DNA of 64,000 nucleotides from Thermoplasmata archaeon (lineage in GTDB: Archaea; Thermoplasmatota; Thermoplasmata; Thermoplasmatales; Thermoplasmataceae). The notes below the pieces were generated by a model that did not search any database, had not been told where the DNA came from, and saw only the letters and a list, made by a program, of their open reading frames with translations. How positions within the stretch are numbered: position 1 is the stretch's first letter; each line of letters begins with the position of its first letter. The stretch is from assembly GCA_021794355.1 (NCBI GenBank), contig JAJYRA010000041.1, forward strand, positions 1-64,000. Direction: 5' to 3'. Shown here piece by piece: positions 42,863-52,820 of this stretch. The translations under genes and the position numbers were made by a program.

Positions 42863-44490
42863 TGAGGGCAAGGTTTAGGAAGATAGCAATAACAATTTTG
42901 CTATCTCTATTTTTAGCATTTTTTACTATCGGACCAGTTATTACACTCGTCCTTACATCTTTTGATTCATCCCATGGAGGATTGTTTGGTGGTCCCCTAA
43001 TCCTCACAGCCTCCTCCTATTTCTTTGTTTTTTCCAATAGTTATACTATGAAGGCATTCTATGATACTCTTGAACTGGGAGTGGGAACTTCTGCCCTATC
43101 CCTGATTATTGCTCTCCCCATATCCTACGGCCTGTCGTGGTCAAACATGCCTCTGAAGAGGTTCATCAGAACTACCCAGATGATGGGTCTGGGGCTTCCA
43201 GGATTCATAGTGTCCCTGGTGATGATAGTGTTCACGGGAAGTATATATCGAACGGGTTTCCATGTGCATTCCGTGCTCGGTGTTCTCTTGGCAATGTCCA
43301 TTTCATCAGTGCCATTCCAGGTACTCTATTCTACACTTTCCCTGGAGAGGCTGGATTACAGGTTGATAGAAGCAGCACGGGTAAACGGTCTTGGGACTTT
43401 CAGGACATTTTTTAAGATAACCATGCCTCTGCTTTCGCCAGGAATAATGTCTGGATTCATGGTTGTCTTCCTCCTGACTACCGGATCCCTTTCGGTTCCA
43501 CTTCTTCTCGCTCCCCCATCGTTCCCGGTTCTTGCACCCCTTGCCTATTCTGAATTGCTATCATTTTTCAACTGGTCCGTGGCTTCTGCAGACCTAACAT
43601 TGATATTTGGAATCAACATTGTAGCTGTAATCATCTATACATTCTTTTCCAGAAGGATACCAAGAACGGTGAGTGGAAAAGGGTTCAGGGTAAGGAGAAA
43701 CGGAAATCCTGTGGTCAGGTACGGCCTTGCCGCATATTCACTTCTGGTATCATTTATCTTCCTCGGGGAAATATTCATACTTGTGGGATATGCATTCGGA
43801 AAAAAGTGGGCAGGCACGCCTCTTCCACAGGGCTTTACTACCAATTATTTCAGTTCAGCCATCTCATTGTATCCTTTCTCCCCCATATCCACAGTGATCA
43901 TTAGCTCTGCAGCGGCCGTTGCGGCCGTACTGATCTCCCTGATCATATCATACGGGAACAGGACAGGATCTGTTGGTGCTCCGGTCCTGTTGAACTTTCT
44001 CGTACTGACTGTATTCAGTCTCTCCAACACCATCATTGGAATAAGTTATCTTTCCCTCTTCAGTAACCGACAAACTGGTTTTCTCATAAATTCTATACCA
44101 TTGGTACTGCTCTTTGGATACATTTTTGCAAGACTGGGTTACGCATCCAATTCGGTAAGGATTTCTGTAGAATCTGTATCTGAAAGCATAGTGCATTCTG
44201 CAAGACTCATGGTTCCAAAAAACAGGAACGGCTTTGCCAGAATCATCTTACCCTTGGTGATCCCCGGTCTACTTGAGGGATTTCTTCTTGTATTCGTAAG
44301 ATCGTCCATTGATTACGCCTCGACGGTATTTCTCGCACCAGTAAACTGGACAACTCTCACTTTAGCGTCGTATAGCTTCATAATAACGGGGGAACTTGGG
44401 CAGGGAGCAGCTCTTTCTCTGGCGGTTCTTGCAATAACAATGCCCCTCTCCTATCTGCTCTACAGGTTGAGGACAAAGAGTTCAATGTGA
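42862..44490 (+). CDS. ABC transporter permease, two fused halves
   Basis: A 542-aa fused permease with about twelve membrane segments, the type seen in FbpB/ThiP-like systems. Each half has an EAA-type loop: RLIEAARVNGLGTFRTFFKITMP in the first and the weaker IVHSARLMVPKNRNGFARII in the second. The start is the ATG at 42862 overlapping the stop of the binding protein; a TTG one codon earlier is possible. It pairs with the ATPase on the opposite strand at 44516-45583, with which it converges. Confidence 0.9.
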   Translation: MRARFRKIAITILLSLFLAFFTIGPVITLVLTSFDSSHGGLFGGPLILTASSYFFVFSNSYTMKAFYDTLELGVGTSALSLIIALPISYGLSWSNMPLKRFIRTTQMMGLGLPGFIVSLVMIVFTGSIYRTGFHVHSVLGVLLAMSISSVPFQVLYSTLSLERLDYRLIEAARVNGLGTFRTFFKITMPLLSPGIMSGFMVVFLLTTGSLSVPLLLAPPSFPVLAPLAYSELLSFFNWSVASADLTLIFGINIVAVIIYTFFSRRIPRTVSGKGFRVRRNGNPVVRYGLAAYSLLVSFIFLGEIFILVGYAFGKKWAGTPLPQGFTTNYFSSAISLYPFSPISTVIISSAAAVAAVLISLIISYGNRTGSVGAPVLLNFLVLTVFSLSNTIIGISYLSLFSNRQTGFLINSIPLVLLFGYIFARLGYASNSVRISVESVSESIVHSARLMVPKNRNGFARIILPLVIPGLLEGFLLVFVRSSIDYASTVFLAPVNWTTLTLASYSFIITGELGQGAALSLAVLAITMPLSYLLYRLRTKSSM

Positions 44491-44515
44491 AATCCTAATA
44501 TTTTGTTGAACGGGG

Positions 44516-45583
44516 TCATGGAAATGCAGGCTCTGAAACTGCCACATCATCCTTGAATATGAAAAAACTGTCTGGCACAAGACGGAGAAAGACCTTATCT
44601 CCAACATTGCCTACCTTTCTTTGCACCCTCTTCCTTATGATCCTGCCATCCGGAATGGTGAGGAGCAGGTCGTAAACTCCTGTGTTAAATCTGTAATCTA
44701 AGACAGTTGCAGGCAAACATGGAGGAGAAATGGCATTTGTTAGCTCCAGCTCATCCATCCTTATGACTATCTTGCCTCGCTCAAATTCCATAGGCACCAA
44801 CTCCTCAGGTATTTCAAGTGGTTCCCCTTCTCCACTCATCCTAACCATCCCATCCTCTCTGGATTGAACAGATATCTGCAACACAACACTCTCTGACATG
44901 AAGTCCGCTACAAACAGGCTCGCAGGATTTGTGTAGACCTCCTCCGGAATGCCCACCTGCTCAATGAGACCATGATTCATTACTGCAAGCCGATCTGCCA
45001 TTTCGTAGGCCTCTTCCTGTGCATGTGTAACAAACACTGTGGTAATTCCAATGTCGCGTATCACTCTCAGGGTTTCCACTATCAGGTCCCTCTTTATTTT
45101 TGTATCCAGGTTGCTGAGAGGCTCATCCATGAGGAGTATATCCGGATTCATGACAAGTGCCCGTGCCAGAGCGACCCTCTGCATCTCTCCACCGGAAAGA
45201 TCTGATATTCTTGATTTCATCTTGTGTGAGAGTCCGACCCTGTTAAGTATGGAGGAGACCCTTTCCTCCTCTTCTTTCCCCTTGAGTACAAGTGAAATAT
45301 TGTGATACACATCTAGATGCGGCCACAGTGCATAATCCTGAAACACCATCCCTATATTTCTGTCACTTGGCTTAAGATCCGTTACATCCCTCCCATTGAA
45401 GTAAACACGACCTGAGGTGGGAGTTTCCAAGCCTGCTATAATCCTCAATAATGAAGTCTTTCCAGATCCACTTGGTCCTATTATGCTGAAAATCTCTTTA
45501 TCACCTATTTCAAGGTCGGCATTATGTATCGCAATTTTACTCCCAAATCTCTTTGTGACCCCTTTTATTTCTATGGATGCCAT
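44516..45583 (-). CDS. ABC transporter ATPase (FbpC/PotA type)
   Basis: About 355 aa. Walker A is IIGPSGSGKTSLLRII, the Q-loop is MVFQDYALWPHL, the signature is ISDLSGGEMQRVALARAL, Walker B is DILLMDEPLSNLD, and the H-loop is VFVTHAQEEAYEMA. A C-terminal TOBE-like domain follows, often used for regulation. I use the ATG at 45583 (MASIEIKGVTKRFG); the longer frame from 45628 adds 15 unlikely residues. It should power the adjacent permease; unlike most such systems it is on the other strand. Confidence 0.92.
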   Translation of the reverse strand: MASIEIKGVTKRFGSKIAIHNADLEIGDKEIFSIIGPSGSGKTSLLRIIAGLETPTSGRVYFNGRDVTDLKPSDRNIGMVFQDYALWPHLDVYHNISLVLKGKEEEERVSSILNRVGLSHKMKSRISDLSGGEMQRVALARALVMNPDILLMDEPLSNLDTKIKRDLIVETLRVIRDIGITTVFVTHAQEEAYEMADRLAVMNHGLIEQVGIPEEVYTNPASLFVADFMSESVVLQISVQSREDGMVRMSGEGEPLEIPEELVPMEFERGKIVIRMDELELTNAISPPCLPATVLDYRFNTGVYDLLLTIPDGRIIRKRVQRKVGNVGDKVFLRLVPDSFFIFKDDVAVSEPAFP

Positions 45584-45628
45584 CGCAGAGACAATTTCCA
45601 ATAACCTAATAAATTGATCTTTGTTCAT

Positions 45629-46253
45629 TGCATATTCTTGTTCAATGCCTTTCTTATCATAAGCAATAGTAGAAATTAATTACCAAAAAAATCCTGTGCT
45701 AAGAAAATGAATGATAATGTTATGGGCCAATTCTATTTCTGGGATGTTTTTCGTTGAATCTATCGTATTAATAGGATTATTTTTAGGTTCCATGCTCACA
45801 TTTAAAGGAAGAGGCATTCTACACAAGTTAAGTCATTTCCAGGTTTATGGGTAGTACGATTTTCCCATCTTTATTTAAAATGGACAGATCCAATACCTCT
45901 CCTTTTTTTGTTCTCGTATGGATCGTGCCTGTCACACTCTTTCCTGGAATTCCAGCTATGGATCCTAAGGATGCTCAATCCACAAAATCAGGTATTTCAT
46001 CATAAAATAAGGCTCTTTCAAAGCGATTGAAATTAACGATCATCTGACCAGTTTTGGAAAATCAGTATTCTGATTAATCAATCACGGTTTCTTGTTTTCA
46101 ATCTTCATAGATCCGATGACACCGGAAGTGGAAAATAAAAGGTGAAGACTGTAAAAAATTACTCAGGGTAATTGATAATATGTATGTGTAATTTATTTTT
46201 AAAATTGACAAAAGATTTTATAAAAAAGAAATCTTAGGCGTTTAGGTAAACAA
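45629..46253. other. Long intergenic region with a minus-strand remnant
   Basis: About 600 bp. The only item of note is a 48-codon open minus-strand stretch at 45828-45974 (SIAGIPGKSVTGTIHTRTKK, then LNKDGKIVLPINLEMT), which has no start codon context and looks like the C-terminal piece of a lost gene. A TATA-like TTTTATAAAAAAG is near 46214 before the MAT gene. Confidence 0.35.
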
Positions 46254-47456
46254 ATGGCAAGAAATATTTCAGTTGAGACAATCAACCAGGTTCCAACACA
46301 TCTTAGAGACGTAGAACTTGTAGAAAGGAAAGGAATTGGCCATCCAGATAGCGTTTCTGATGGTATAGCAGAGTCAGTGAGCAGAGAATTGAGCAAATAT
46401 TACATTAAGCACTTTGGCGAAATTCTTCATCACAACACAGATCAGGTAGAACTTGTGGGTGGGCAGTCTGCACCCAAATTCGGCGGAGGAGCTGTCCTGG
46501 ATCCTGTCTATATATTGCTGAGTGGAAGGGCTACAACCACTGTGGATGGAGAAAGAATTCCAGTAAAATCAGTGGCAATTAAGGCTGCCAAGAACTATCT
46601 GGAAAGCAATTTTAAGCATCTGGATATGGATGGCGATATAATGATCGATTCAAGAATTGGTCATGGATCGGTGGATCTGAGAGATGTTTATGATACTAAA
46701 AAGCACAGGGCCAACGATACCTCCTTTGGTGTTGGTTTTGCACCCTTCACGGACACGGAAAGGCTCGTAAAAGGAACGGAGAACTTCATTAATGGTCAAT
46801 TGAAAAAGAAACTTCCAGCCATTGGATATGATATAAAAGTCATGGGATACAGGCAGGATAAAACCATAAATCTCACGGTGGCAGCTGCCTATGTAGACAA
46901 GTATGTTAAGGACAGTGATGAATACTTCTCCATTAAGGAACAGTTCCAGCAGCTTGTAGAGGACAACGCAAGCAAGATCTCCAGTGAAGATGTTAAAATA
47001 TACATAAACACGGCAGACAAGGACGGCGACAAGATTACAAGCCATTATCTCACTGTAACCGGGCTATCTCAGGAGAATGGTGATGATGGATCTGTTGGAA
47101 GGGGAAACAGGGTTAACGGGATAATCACTCCTTACAGGCCCATGAGTATGGAGGCTGCAGCTGGTAAAAACCCCGTCACTCACGTGGGAAAGCTGTACAA
47201 TGTTCTTTCAAACAAGATTGCTGACCACGTTGTCAGGGAAGAAGGAGGGGATATAACAGAAGTTCTAGTGAGGATCGTATCTCAAATAGGAAGAAGTATA
47301 GATAATCCCCATGTTGCCAGCTTACAGGTAATTTATGGAGACAGTGTCGATCCATCCAAGCATAAGAAGAACATTGAAGCCATAGCAGATTATGAGCTGG
47401 AGCATATATTCGAACTGACTCAGGGGTTTGTTGAAGGCAAAATCCCAGTGTTCTAA
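46254..47456 (+). CDS. mat: Archaeal S-adenosylmethionine synthetase
   Basis: A 400-aa archaeal-type methionine adenosyltransferase, a family distinct in sequence from bacterial MetK. The N terminus has VELVERKGIGHPDSVSDGIAE, the signature of the family with catalytic His and Asp. Later come NTDQVELVGGQSAPKFGGGA, KDGDKITSHYLTVTG and GDDGSVGRGNRVNGII. It makes SAM from methionine and ATP and is served by the metE genes upstream. SAM is also the donor for Tsr3 and the cytosine methylase in this window. Confidence 0.96.
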   Translation: MARNISVETINQVPTHLRDVELVERKGIGHPDSVSDGIAESVSRELSKYYIKHFGEILHHNTDQVELVGGQSAPKFGGGAVLDPVYILLSGRATTTVDGERIPVKSVAIKAAKNYLESNFKHLDMDGDIMIDSRIGHGSVDLRDVYDTKKHRANDTSFGVGFAPFTDTERLVKGTENFINGQLKKKLPAIGYDIKVMGYRQDKTINLTVAAAYVDKYVKDSDEYFSIKEQFQQLVEDNASKISSEDVKIYINTADKDGDKITSHYLTVTGLSQENGDDGSVGRGNRVNGIITPYRPMSMEAAAGKNPVTHVGKLYNVLSNKIADHVVREEGGDITEVLVRIVSQIGRSIDNPHVASLQVIYGDSVDPSKHKKNIEAIADYELEHIFELTQGFVEGKIPVF

Positions 47457-47596
47457 TCCCTTAAACAGGAATATTTCCAAGTTCTCCTTTTTCATAAAAA
47501 AACACAACTTAAACTTCAACTCATCATTTTATGTGTAATATCGTATCCATATCAGAAATTTTAACCAAGATCAGATAACTATCTCGCAGTAGGGCA

Positions 47597-47704
47597 TTAT
47601 CGCATAACCGATTCTTTCTTATACACACCTGAAACCATCTGGATGCCATAAACCGTGAAGTTTCCATAACTTGTTGTTATGGTATTATTCGTCCCACCCT
47701 ATGG
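47597..47704 (-). pseudogene. Remnant of a Hint-domain surface-protein gene
   Basis: Directly after the stop of the 243-aa surface gene, the minus strand reads NNTITTSYGNFTVYGIQMV and stops at 47597. This parallels SITISSGNFTMYDFRMPPD at the end of the 796-aa Hint protein (57888-60278). So this copy of the locus once had a Hint gene behind it, now deleted except for its tail. Confidence 0.55.
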
Positions 47705-48436
47705 TTACGCCACATCCTTAAAAGCAAATTCAACCTGTACAGATACGGGTTTGGAGAGACCAAGAATCTCAGCACCTATGGTCGTATAGTACGTGTCTCC
47801 TGGGTGGGGGAAATATAAGTAACCGCAGATCATCGAAGCGAAATGACCACTACTCACAGAAAAGTTGAAAAGTGAGCCGGGATTGGCTTTTGCATGATTC
47901 TCTATGTTGAATTGGAAGTTCCATGAAGAATCCCCGAATAAACCAGCACATGGCGGGTTCGTATTGCTATATTTTTTGCTATATGATGTATTTGTCATGA
48001 TGGCATGTTTAGCACGGTAAAAAAAACAAAATGGTCGCAAGCAATTAAATCCGGGAGAACTCAGGTTTTGCGTCAACATTAGACTGGAAGGGTGAAGATT
48101 GGAAGGCAGGCTCCCTGTCACGTTGATAAGAATGTGGAACATTGGTGTTTGCCCCGCATTACCAAGATACTGTTCATATCCCCGGGCGGTTAAGGATAAT
48201 GATGAATTTGGGTATCCTTTCTCTCCAATTGATGCTGATGCCGTAACATTGTGGATCCACAGAGGCAAAGTTTGATTGTAGAAGTTGGCATCGCATGCAT
48301 AGAATGTTTTTCCATCACTTACTGAAATTGCGGGTTCTCTTGACGGAAGGAATTCAAGGAAAGAAATTGGAACTGCAACTATAAGGGCTATAAGAATTGA
48401 AAATAACATTATTTTCCTGTTTCTATTCTTTAACAT
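47705..48436 (-). CDS. Secreted/membrane-anchored surface protein, paralogue 1
   Basis: A 243-aa protein with an N-terminal signal/anchor (NRKIMLFSILIALIVAVPISFLEF) and an extracellular part rich in Asn, Ser and Thr with many N-x-S/T sites. It is about 80% identical to the 238-aa protein at 60386-61102 (shared LPLWIHNVTASASIGEKGY; HPGDTYYTTIGAEILGL). Three or four Cys may form disulfides. The family is unknown. A decayed Hint-gene tail follows, and an imperfect copy of the same upstream DNA is at the other locus. Confidence 0.68.
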   Translation of the reverse strand: MLKNRNRKIMLFSILIALIVAVPISFLEFLPSREPAISVSDGKTFYACDANFYNQTLPLWIHNVTASASIGEKGYPNSSLSLTARGYEQYLGNAGQTPMFHILINVTGSLPSNLHPSSLMLTQNLSSPGFNCLRPFCFFYRAKHAIMTNTSYSKKYSNTNPPCAGLFGDSSWNFQFNIENHAKANPGSLFNFSVSSGHFASMICGYLYFPHPGDTYYTTIGAEILGLSKPVSVQVEFAFKDVA

Positions 48437-49010
48437 CCAATAATAGTCAAATATTAATCATATTTCAATATTTCGGTAGAGTAGAATGATGTAGGATAGG
48501 GTGTCAAAATCCTATTAGGTTCTATCGATTCTGCAGTTCTCTTTAATATCCATGTATGCAGTAATCCTGTGTTTAAGGTGCGGTACCTTCTGGAAAAAAT
48601 GGTGTTAAAACACTGGTATATACTGTGTACCATTAATCACATTCATATGCGATATCAAAAAGGTGGATAGAATTCATAATCGAGAAATCAAGGTGATATG
48701 TATTGGTTGAGATGGACGTATCTTGATACCTTTTTTGAGATCGAACGGCTTCACCCCTTTATTCATATATTCCATAATCTTTCTATCGCTATGCTTGCAC
48801 TTCAAAATTCTGAAAATGATCGATGACTAATACAGCGTATGGGGTGTTCTGCTTATGCCTTCAAGGATAAATGTTCATGGAATGAAAAAGGAGAAATCTT
48901 GAGCGAAATGCCGGAGAAGCAAACGAATCTGTAACAAACTTGAAGAGCAGAGGGTCGATGAAAGACGTAACACATGCAAAACAATTAATCTTCAGAGAAT
49001 ATCCTTATCC
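48437..49010. repeat. Diverged duplicate of the 61103-61630 region
   Basis: Upstream of the surface gene, shared blocks with 61103-61630 include ATATTTCGGTAGAGTAGAAT, GGTGTCAAAATCCTATTAGG, GATTCTGCAGTTC and GCGAAATGCC. The two loci therefore descend from one duplicated segment. In this copy the plus-strand frame seen at 61152-61361 is broken. No intact gene is present before the MBL gene. Confidence 0.6.
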
Positions 49011-49805
49011 ATGGCATCCGAAATGTTAAGTTTTGATATTATCTCAGACGGAACTTTTTCCCTTGATCCAGGTGCTATTTTTGGAATGACTCCCAGGAAT
49101 GTGTGGAGCAGGGAATTTAAGGTAAATGAAAATTATAGAATTTTATTAAATGCAAATATTTCCATAATAGAAGATGACGGAACATTCTATATGATTGACA
49201 GTGGAATAGGGCCATCTCCGGGGGAATATTTGGAGAAATGGTTCGAGGCAAAACCCAACAACAATCTGAAAAATTATATGGAAAAAAGAAAAATATCAAA
49301 AATACACAGTATTTTCCACACCCATCTGCACTTTGATCACATGGGTCATTCATTTAAGGATCTTTCATCCAGTATTAGCTATGCGGATCACAGGGAAGTG
49401 GAGAATTTTAAATTCCCTAATGAACTGGCACTTTCCAGTTATACCTATGGTGACAAAAGCCTGGATATAAGTGGACTGAGGCCCATATTCTGGGACCAGG
49501 ACATTGGACCATTCACCATCATGCACACGGGAGGCCATACCACAGGGCACCAGGCAATTCTATTCAAAAAAGGGAATATCAAACTCATGTTTCCTGGGGA
49601 TCTGATTCCCTCAACATTTCATCTTAAACCCACAAGGATCACAGCCATAGATTCAGAACCATTAAAATCATTGAAAAACAAGAAAGAGCTCATAAAAAAA
49701 GCAATAAATGAAAACTACACTGTCATTCTGGTTCACGATATGAAGACAATGGCCGTTAGGTTGAGTGGAAATACGGATGCTCCAAAATATGAAGAGGTGG
49801 CATAA
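49011..49805 (+). CDS. Metallo-beta-lactamase-fold hydrolase
   Basis: A 264-aa MBL-fold enzyme. The zinc site is FHTHLHFDHMGH (H105, H107, D109, H110), a later His is in IMHTGGHTTGHQAIL, and the bridging Asp is in LMFPGDLIPS. Relatives include lactonases and other hydrolases; the sequence does not give the substrate. It starts with ATG at 49011; an in-frame ATG at codon 5 is an alternative. It lies upstream of tsr3 with a 52-nt gap. Confidence 0.86.
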   Translation: MASEMLSFDIISDGTFSLDPGAIFGMTPRNVWSREFKVNENYRILLNANISIIEDDGTFYMIDSGIGPSPGEYLEKWFEAKPNNNLKNYMEKRKISKIHSIFHTHLHFDHMGHSFKDLSSSISYADHREVENFKFPNELALSSYTYGDKSLDISGLRPIFWDQDIGPFTIMHTGGHTTGHQAILFKKGNIKLMFPGDLIPSTFHLKPTRITAIDSEPLKSLKNKKELIKKAINENYTVILVHDMKTMAVRLSGNTDAPKYEEVA

Positions 49806-49857
49806 TTTTTCAACGAAATGGGAGGAATAAAGGGCCACACTTTAATGTTATAAGATC

Positions 49858-50400
49858 ATGACACTTCAGGGGGGTGAAAGGCTGGAAAATGAAGTAAGGG
49901 TTGGATATGTGTATCTGCACCAGGATGATCCATCCAAGTCCACAATGAAAAAATTGCATAAATTCAGTCTTGCTAACCCCATACAGAAGGAAAAAATGTC
50001 GGGGTATATGGTGATCAGGTATGATGCGGAAAAAATCATACTCCCTTCAGATAGGTCAACAGTGGCAAGAAAGGGAATATGCATCATTGAAGGTTCCTGG
50101 AAACTGAACGATCTCCTGGCCAATTACAGAAGGGGAGTGGAAAGGAAATTGCCGGTTCTCATGGCAGGAAATCCTGTAAATTTTGGAAAGTTCAACACAC
50201 TTTCATCTGTTGAAGCCCTGGCATCTGCCCTTTATATCACCGGTTTTTCCGAACAGGCTGAGAGGGTCATGTCTAAATTCAACTGGGGACACACCTTTCT
50301 GGAGATCAACGGGGAGCTTCTCAAATCCTATTCAAACTGTAATAATATGTCAGATATTGAGGAAGTCTACAGGGAATTTGATATCATTTTTTCACCATGA
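49858..50400 (+). CDS. tsr3: Tsr3-type rRNA aminocarboxypropyltransferase
   Basis: A 180-aa member of the Tsr3 (DUF367) family, which transfers the 3-amino-3-carboxypropyl group of SAM to a pseudouridine in small-subunit rRNA. Markers: YVYLHQDDPSKSTMKKL, the strand IIEGSWKLNDLL (normally LDCSW), RKLPVLMAGNPVNFGK, and SSVEALASALYITGF followed by FNWGHTFLEIN. The last 17 nt overlap the convergent PP-loop gene. Length matches the short archaeal form. Confidence 0.88.
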   Translation: MTLQGGERLENEVRVGYVYLHQDDPSKSTMKKLHKFSLANPIQKEKMSGYMVIRYDAEKIILPSDRSTVARKGICIIEGSWKLNDLLANYRRGVERKLPVLMAGNPVNFGKFNTLSSVEALASALYITGFSEQAERVMSKFNWGHTFLEINGELLKSYSNCNNMSDIEEVYREFDIIFSP

Positions 50401-51784
50401 TCCAGTGGCCGTTTTCCAGTTTCCAGACACCCGTAGTGTAATATGAAATAATTTTCATGATACTGTTCCTGTAAGAAGCCGGAATCTTTTCCATGGGTTC
50501 CTTTTCATTGGGTAGAATATGAATACCTGTTACCTGCGTACCTTCATGGTATTGTCCACTTTCAAGACCGTCAAGGAGGAATTGAAGTTCGTCCGGATCA
50601 AGTTTCATCCTTTCCTTTCTGGTTTCTTCTGCCAGTTTTTCACTGCCAGGGTAATGAATTTCCTCCGGGTTTCCCTTGGCATAGGCTATGAATAATCGAA
50701 CACCAAGGCACTTGGAACATTTCCCGCATGGGTAAACATCCCCTTCCACATACCTGCAGGAGTGGCATGATCTCTGGAGTTTATAAAGCGAGGGATACCT
50801 TTTAACAAGAATATCCTCGACAACAGAACCGTATATATTGTATAGTGCGGACCAGAGAGTGATTCCAAAACCCTTTTCCATCAAATATTCGGAAAATCTT
50901 CCCTGAAAATCCGAACTCTGATCGTAGACGCCATAATAGTGCTTTATTCCCCTGTAAGGAGGCTCCTCCGCAGGATCATCCAGTTCATTTCCCATCAGGA
51001 TGTGTCCTATGGAAAGGGAGGATGCAGAGGGGAGAACTGCAAAAATATAGACCGGAAAAAGGAAAAGTTGGACGGGGTAATCATCTGCCCATGAAAAGGA
51101 AACAACGGGATCAAGCACGGGCATCAGGTGGTTCATGAAATTGTAAAAACGGTCAATGTTAGACCAGACCCTGGCACTTTCACCCTCCCTGCTCAACACA
51201 TCATGGGAGTGTTTTGCAGCTTTCCAGTGTCCTCCTGACTCATTGAAGAAATAGGGTATGGTTTTCTGGTCTATTTCTTTCATGATTCCAAAGGTCAGGA
51301 GGCTTTCTTTTCCCCCAGAAAGCATTACGGCCGCCCTTCCACCTGCAGCTTTCTCATAATGGTCTTGAAAATCTTCCCTAAAGGTAAGTCTGGTATCACC
51401 CCTGGCATTGGACTCCGTTATCTCCTGATCTGTGGGAAGGTACTCCTTCTTGAAGAAATTGTACCTTATCCTGCATAGCCTGTTGACAAAAACCTCTACG
51501 TTGTTTATTTCAACCATTTCCCTGATCATTTTACGATCTGCAGGGGACGTTGGAAAGTTGAATACCATCTCACCTGTAAAGAGGGCATAGTTGATGACTG
51601 CAGTGGCCCCCATGAGACCTGCAAGATTTGAATTCAGATCCACATCGTGATCATATTTATACTCCAGGACAAAGGAATGTGTGTCGTTGTTTATATTCAA
51701 TCCTATTTTAGCCCTATTCCTGGAAACGGAAATTATGCTAACGACTATCCTGTCAAAGCACCTTATTCTCTGAAGAAAATCCAA
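50384..51784 (-). CDS. PP-loop ATPase with Cys cluster, MurL/QueC-like
   Basis: A 466-aa protein. The PP-loop AAVMLSGGKESLLTF (156-161 SGGKES) indicates ATP-pyrophosphatase-type adenylation. A second feature is CHSCRYVEGDVYPCGKCSKC (C340, C343, C353, C356, C359), a likely zinc or Fe-S site. Size and layout recall MurL, a bacterial enzyme that epimerises glutamate in a peptidoglycan precursor, and distantly QueC. A wall-less archaeon has no murein, so the substrate must differ. TTG at 51784 is the likely start, 4 nt after DUF1611. It is the last gene of a three-gene operon. Confidence 0.68.
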   Translation of the reverse strand: MDFLQRIRCFDRIVVSIISVSRNRAKIGLNINNDTHSFVLEYKYDHDVDLNSNLAGLMGATAVINYALFTGEMVFNFPTSPADRKMIREMVEINNVEVFVNRLCRIRYNFFKKEYLPTDQEITESNARGDTRLTFREDFQDHYEKAAGGRAAVMLSGGKESLLTFGIMKEIDQKTIPYFFNESGGHWKAAKHSHDVLSREGESARVWSNIDRFYNFMNHLMPVLDPVVSFSWADDYPVQLFLFPVYIFAVLPSASSLSIGHILMGNELDDPAEEPPYRGIKHYYGVYDQSSDFQGRFSEYLMEKGFGITLWSALYNIYGSVVEDILVKRYPSLYKLQRSCHSCRYVEGDVYPCGKCSKCLGVRLFIAYAKGNPEEIHYPGSEKLAEETRKERMKLDPDELQFLLDGLESGQYHEGTQVTGIHILPNEKEPMEKIPASYRNSIMKIISYYTTGVWKLENGHWIMVKK

Positions 51785-51788
51785 GGAG

Positions 51789-52820
51789 TTACACCTCTGA
51801 AAGAATAATTTCAGCCATTCTTCCAGATTGTTTCAGGGGGTCGAAGGCAGGCAGACCATATTTCTTCTCCAGATCTTTTCCCGCTTCATCTATTTCCTCC
51901 TGCGTTAGACCCTCCCTGTTTATTGCAATTCCTATTACCTTCTTATCTGACAGTTCTTCCAGTATCCTGATAAATTTGTCAAGGGGTGGAATCTTTATTC
52001 CGGGAAAGCCATCATAATCAACCCTCCTTGGGGCATGCTGCAAAATGATGGCTTCCGGTTTCCCGGCTGCGATTATTTCAAAACTTCCTGGATAAGCGGG
52101 ATGAAGAACTGATCCCTGCCCTTCCAGGAACATATAATCAGGGGCTTCCTTTTCCCATGCCTCAACTATAACACTTTCAATTCCACCGGCCACGAAATCA
52201 TTAATCATGGAATCTATGACCACCGTATAGGGAAATCCCTGCATCCATGCGGTCTGTCCCGTGCCGATCATGGTCGAACTCTTCCCACGTTTCTTAATTT
52301 CTTCATTCAGGTATACTGCCGTAGTTCTCTTTCCTATGGCACTATCTGTACCCAGGACGGCAATCTTCTTTGACTTTACGTCCCATATCTTTCCGGTGAA
52401 GAAGTCCCTCCTCATCATGAACATCTTCCTCACATCTATGATTTCAGTGCCGTATTGTTCACTGAGCTTGGAAAATTCAGGGTCACCGGATATAAATTGG
52501 TGTAGTCCACTTACAACTGTCATCTTCTCCCTTATGGCTCTGGAAACAAATGGTCTAAAATATTCCGGAAGGTATCCACCATCCGTTGCCACACCCACAA
52601 TCAGGGTATCAGCACCCATATCCAGAGCTTCACCGATGGATGAGATTATCCTGATGTCCGGTTTTGCCCCTGGAACAAGTTCCTCTATGGAGAAACCAAG
52701 GTGCGTGCTGTCTATTACCCCAAGAATATCATACCTTTTGGAGAACCTGCAGAGACCATTGGCGGTCTTTCCATAGGTGGAGCCAAGAAATCCCTCTGCA
52801 AGTATTACTGCACTGGGCAT
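51789..52820 (-). CDS. DUF1611-family P-loop protein
   Basis: A 343-aa DUF1611 protein. The N-terminal half is a Rossmann-like fold (ILGVIDSTHLGFSIEELVP, TLIVGVATDGGYLPE). The C-terminal half is a P-loop NTPase-like domain with LGTDSAIGKRTTAVYL (157-166) and the family hallmark FLEGQGSVLHPAYPG. As I recall, one bacterial/haloarchaeal member (DgcN) acts in D-glutamate catabolism. The gene shares one base with the upstream PLP enzyme and is 4 nt before the PP-loop gene, so all three are co-translated. Confidence 0.8.
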   Translation of the reverse strand: MPSAVILAEGFLGSTYGKTANGLCRFSKRYDILGVIDSTHLGFSIEELVPGAKPDIRIISSIGEALDMGADTLIVGVATDGGYLPEYFRPFVSRAIREKMTVVSGLHQFISGDPEFSKLSEQYGTEIIDVRKMFMMRRDFFTGKIWDVKSKKIAVLGTDSAIGKRTTAVYLNEEIKKRGKSSTMIGTGQTAWMQGFPYTVVIDSMINDFVAGGIESVIVEAWEKEAPDYMFLEGQGSVLHPAYPGSFEIIAAGKPEAIILQHAPRRVDYDGFPGIKIPPLDKFIRILEELSDKKVIGIAINREGLTQEEIDEAGKDLEKKYGLPAFDPLKQSGRMAEIILSEV

